Origin: Mesaphorura yosii
Taxonomy: Eukaryota > Arthropoda > Collembola > Poduromorpha > Tullbergiidae
Assembly: GCA_009869945.1 (NCBI GenBank)
Contig: WIXG01000026.1
Coordinates: forward strand, 1 to 64,000
Direction: 5' to 3'
Length of the DNA: 64,000 nucleotides
The position numbers were made by a program, and so were the translations under genes. This document shows, piece by piece, positions 60,970-64,000 of this stretch. The notes under the pieces are model-generated. The model was not told where the DNA came from and did no database searches. It was given only the letters and a program-made list of their open reading frames with translations. Each line of letters opens with the position of its first letter. Positions within the stretch are counted from its first letter, which is position 1.

Positions 60970-63900
60970 TCCTCCAGAATTTAGCTATTAAAGAATATTC
61001 ACGATATGAGCTATTGCTTACAACACTTCTGCTCAGGACGAAACATTTTAAATTTTAGAAGTGACGACCAATATTGCTCGCAATGAGTTTTGAAATTCAT
61101 TAACCCAGGCACAGGCCACTTTGCGTGGGGCAATTCAATAGTCGGGCTAATTATTCCAAGTCATAAAATTCTTGCAATGGCAATTCGTGCGGAATAAGTT
61201 TCTTTACCAGTATGAATTTTATTTATGAACTTGAACCCGTCAAAAACTTATGAATTTTAACATGAACCAAAATCAGAAAAGTTTCCGGTAAACGAAGAGA
61301 AAGTTGAACAAATATTATTTTTCCCAGTCCCTCGGATGGAAAAGGCGCACATACGCAGGCGGCCTGTTTTATTCGTTCCTTTCTTTCGGCCCATTAAATT
61401 ATTATTCATTTTGGAGTAAAAATCAAAGTTTAGTTCAATCTGCCGCTGAACTATTCCGGGCAAGGGGCAAGGAGAGAGCAAAATACTGCTTTTCGAGAAA
61501 CTTTTTATTGTCTCCGCAATCATTGTAAACGGTGAATAATCTGACCACGTAAACCATTATCATTATTGCAAACCGTGGAACTTTTTTATGACGGTGTCGG
61601 CACATCTGGAGGCATAGTTTTTCAACCCGACCTTGCCTTTACGTTGGTTTTACTTGCTAATAACAGGAATACGGAATAAAGAAGTGTCGACTCACCGATG
61701 GTGAACTGCTGATTGCCGAGAGAGGAGATGATGATGGTGTATCACTCAATGACGGCGGGTTCGAATCGTCCGTCAAATTAAGGCTCGCCTTTTCCCGTAA
61801 AGTGGCCGTTTTGACGACCACGTAAGCCTAAGCACTATAAAGCACAATTTTTACGACGCGGTGATTAAATGTGCTGAATGTGAAGACGTCTTGCTAATGC
61901 CGCATGCCACGCCGCCGAATTGACATTGGTGGGTGAACTGGAAATAATATTTATGTGCTTAATGTCTTGTATCTTTGGAGATTAGGATTTCTAGGGCTTA
62001 TACTTCTGTAAGTGATTTCTCCCAAGAAATGTCGCACATTGTCAACACGCACGAGCTTTGTTTTCGCGTTGCTTTCACGACAAGTCAAAGAGCAAGAGAG
62101 ATGTTGTATTACGTGACAGGCAAACAGGAGATTATTATTACATAAGAACGACAAGGAGCAAGTTCAAGGGAGAAGACAACGATGAGAATTATGAACAGAG
62201 TCACTCAAGATGACAAGATGAGACAACCGACTCTTCATCAATAACAGCTATTATGTCGTAGAAAATAAGTAGTACACGGACAAGTTTTCTACTCAAATTC
62301 TAAACACTTTTCCCAATGCTTCCAAGGTCTTTTCAACTCGACCACAAGAAAAATGCTAAAACTGACACTTGCGAAACGACACTTTACAAATTAACTTGCA
62401 GTAACACAACTTCACTGGTTTGGTGAGATTGAATGAACGTCTTCTGCTTGAGACTGGACGCTTTCTCCGAGTGCTTGTTACTTGATGGCTTGAGGAGTCG
62501 AAGTGAGACTTGGGTTTCTTATTTTCTGCTACTGTGTTTCGTGCTCCGCCGTCGGAGAGTATTTGCTAAAGATGATGATGTAGAGAAGGTCAAGTGACGA
62601 ATAAGTGTCGCTGTGAGTAAGTGTTGGGTATTTGGGTACGGGAATGAGACAGGGTGCAGAGGTGACAATTCATGAGGAAGTATAGACAACCACCACCGAC
62701 ACCATGAGTAACTACCACAACGAACTATTCAGTCTCGATCAGGGCAGGAGGCAGGCAGGAAGCTTGCTTTGACCTGAAATGCATCAGCAGGGCCGAGGTG
62801 CGAAGGTAGGAACTGGAAGTGGTATCGCGATGAGAGGTCCCCTGCTCGAACACAAACTTCAAGTCGCAAGTCCTTTGATACATCATAACTCTGCTTGTGA
62901 TGCTGCGTTATTTTGTCCTCAGGGTTTCTTTCGGTTAACTTTATAATATCATTATTGTATTGGATTGGGAATGAAGAAACATTGCGTTGCATTATTGTAA
63001 AGGGTTTTTACAAATTTCATAGCAAGTAATAATAATAAGAATAGTACACGGCTCAGCGTGCTAACAATGCCAGCCAGAAGCAGTGAGCGGTACCATGATT
63101 CAATGGGTTGATCCTGGCTTGCTTCCGTCCCACGCTGAGCCTTGCCACTGTATATGGCCTTTATTGGATGATTCACTTCTGGAGGGAGGAGCCCGGCTCT
63201 TGTTCAACTCATTCCGGTCCATTCCAGCCGGGTTAGTGCCGAAAGTGTACGAGAAAGGCCTCTCTTGTTCTTGCTCCACGGATCCCTCTACCAGGTCGGA
63301 GCAATTCCAGAATGTTACCCGCGAAGCTGCGCAGCATGAAGACGGAGAGAAGTAGTATCACATTACACTACACGAGAATGTGCATTATTTGAACGGTGTG
63401 CTATTGTGTAATGGACCCGGGACGATGATCAAATGAATATGCGCGTGTTTGCCGCTCTGCTCTGTATTGACTCAGTTAACATTAACTTTCACCTACTCCT
63501 TTCTCCATTCGCTCATCACTCGAACGAGAAACAAAATAACTCTAATTTCATCCTCATCTTTTCGCTCTCCTTCATTCGCTGTCTCTCAAACCGATATACA
63601 CTAACTAACAAACTAAACAAATCCAATCTTTCCACTAAAGTTGCAAACTTTCCTTCCATTCGTCTCAATCTCGACTCTGCTTCTCCTTTCTCTCAGTGTC
63701 CTTGCAGCCACGCATTAATTCATTTGGTGTTGGCCAAACATGCTTTGATAAAACGGGAAAGTGAGATTAAAATCGCCACATGCAAACATAAATATTATCC
63801 TCTTGTATAGTGCGCCGGCATCACGCGCTATAGCTCCGGTTGGAGTCGCCAGACTAATCTTCCAACTTTTACTTTCACAAATGAACTATAAAGTACCATC

Positions 63901-64000
63901 ATTGCTTTCCTGTCTACATTTACTCGGGACTCGCTCAGAGAGTCAGATTCATTAACTTTTGAGACAAAGCTCCAATTATTTACCGCTACTAAAACGCAGT
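60970..64000. other. Nkx6 upstream region
   Basis: No coding sequence is recognised on either strand. It should contain the Nkx6 promoter and any noncoding first exon. A strong donor-like CG|GTGAGT on the minus strand at 61696/61695 is the best sign of a 5' UTR exon. TATAAA-like sequence on the minus strand near 62943 is a possible but unsupported promoter element. Confidence 0.4.

Noticed and set aside
61757-61771. GGGTTCGAATCGTCC resembling a tRNA B box
   Set aside because: It sits in a short hairpin but there is no A box or acceptor stem at the right distance on this strand.

Overview
This is a eukaryotic, most likely arthropod or other ecdysozoan, nuclear DNA window. It is AT-rich, gene-poor and full of GT-AG introns, with no operons. 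The assignment rests on two NK-class homeobox genes, both on the minus strand and both readable as spliced exons with matching phases. The Nkx6 protein carries a YWPGLQGL...WRER block that I remember from insect HGTX/Nkx6 proteins. The other gene is of the NK7 (Drosophila NK7.1) type, a family absent from vertebrates as far as I recall.

Layout, left to right. Positions 1-14470 hold the 5' two-thirds of NK7: intron 2 (1-9993), the homeobox exon (9994-10412, homeodomain positions 1-44), intron 1 (10413-13665) and the N-terminal exon (13666-14470). The exon for homeodomain positions 45-60 and the C-terminus was not found and should lie beyond the left edge. Positions 14471-50385 are a 36-kb stretch without a recognisable host gene. 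It holds an IR-bounded MITE (15290-15650), a decayed DNA transposon of about 2.7 kb encoding a DUF4806-like protein and a tnp2-like transposase (about 16547-19212), a decayed open frame near 21 kb, and an LTR-like block built from a run of perfect hairpins (30428-30941). Positions 50386-60969 hold a complete five-exon Nkx6 coding region (324 aa) with two tiny 5' introns (108 and 74 bp) and two long ones (2.4 and 7.0 kb). Positions 60970-64000 are Nkx6 upstream sequence with one candidate 5' UTR splice donor.

The two host genes are same-strand neighbours, with the Nkx6 stop 36 kb upstream of the NK7 start. Both encode homeodomain transcription factors with Groucho-type (EH1-like) repressor motifs; NK7 also has a CtBP-type motif. 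Their linkage is the main biological result: it looks like a retained piece of the ancient NK6/NK7 neighbourhood, with the intervening DNA as a plausible shared regulatory landscape. I found no CRISPR, tRNA or rRNA, and no convincing additional host gene.
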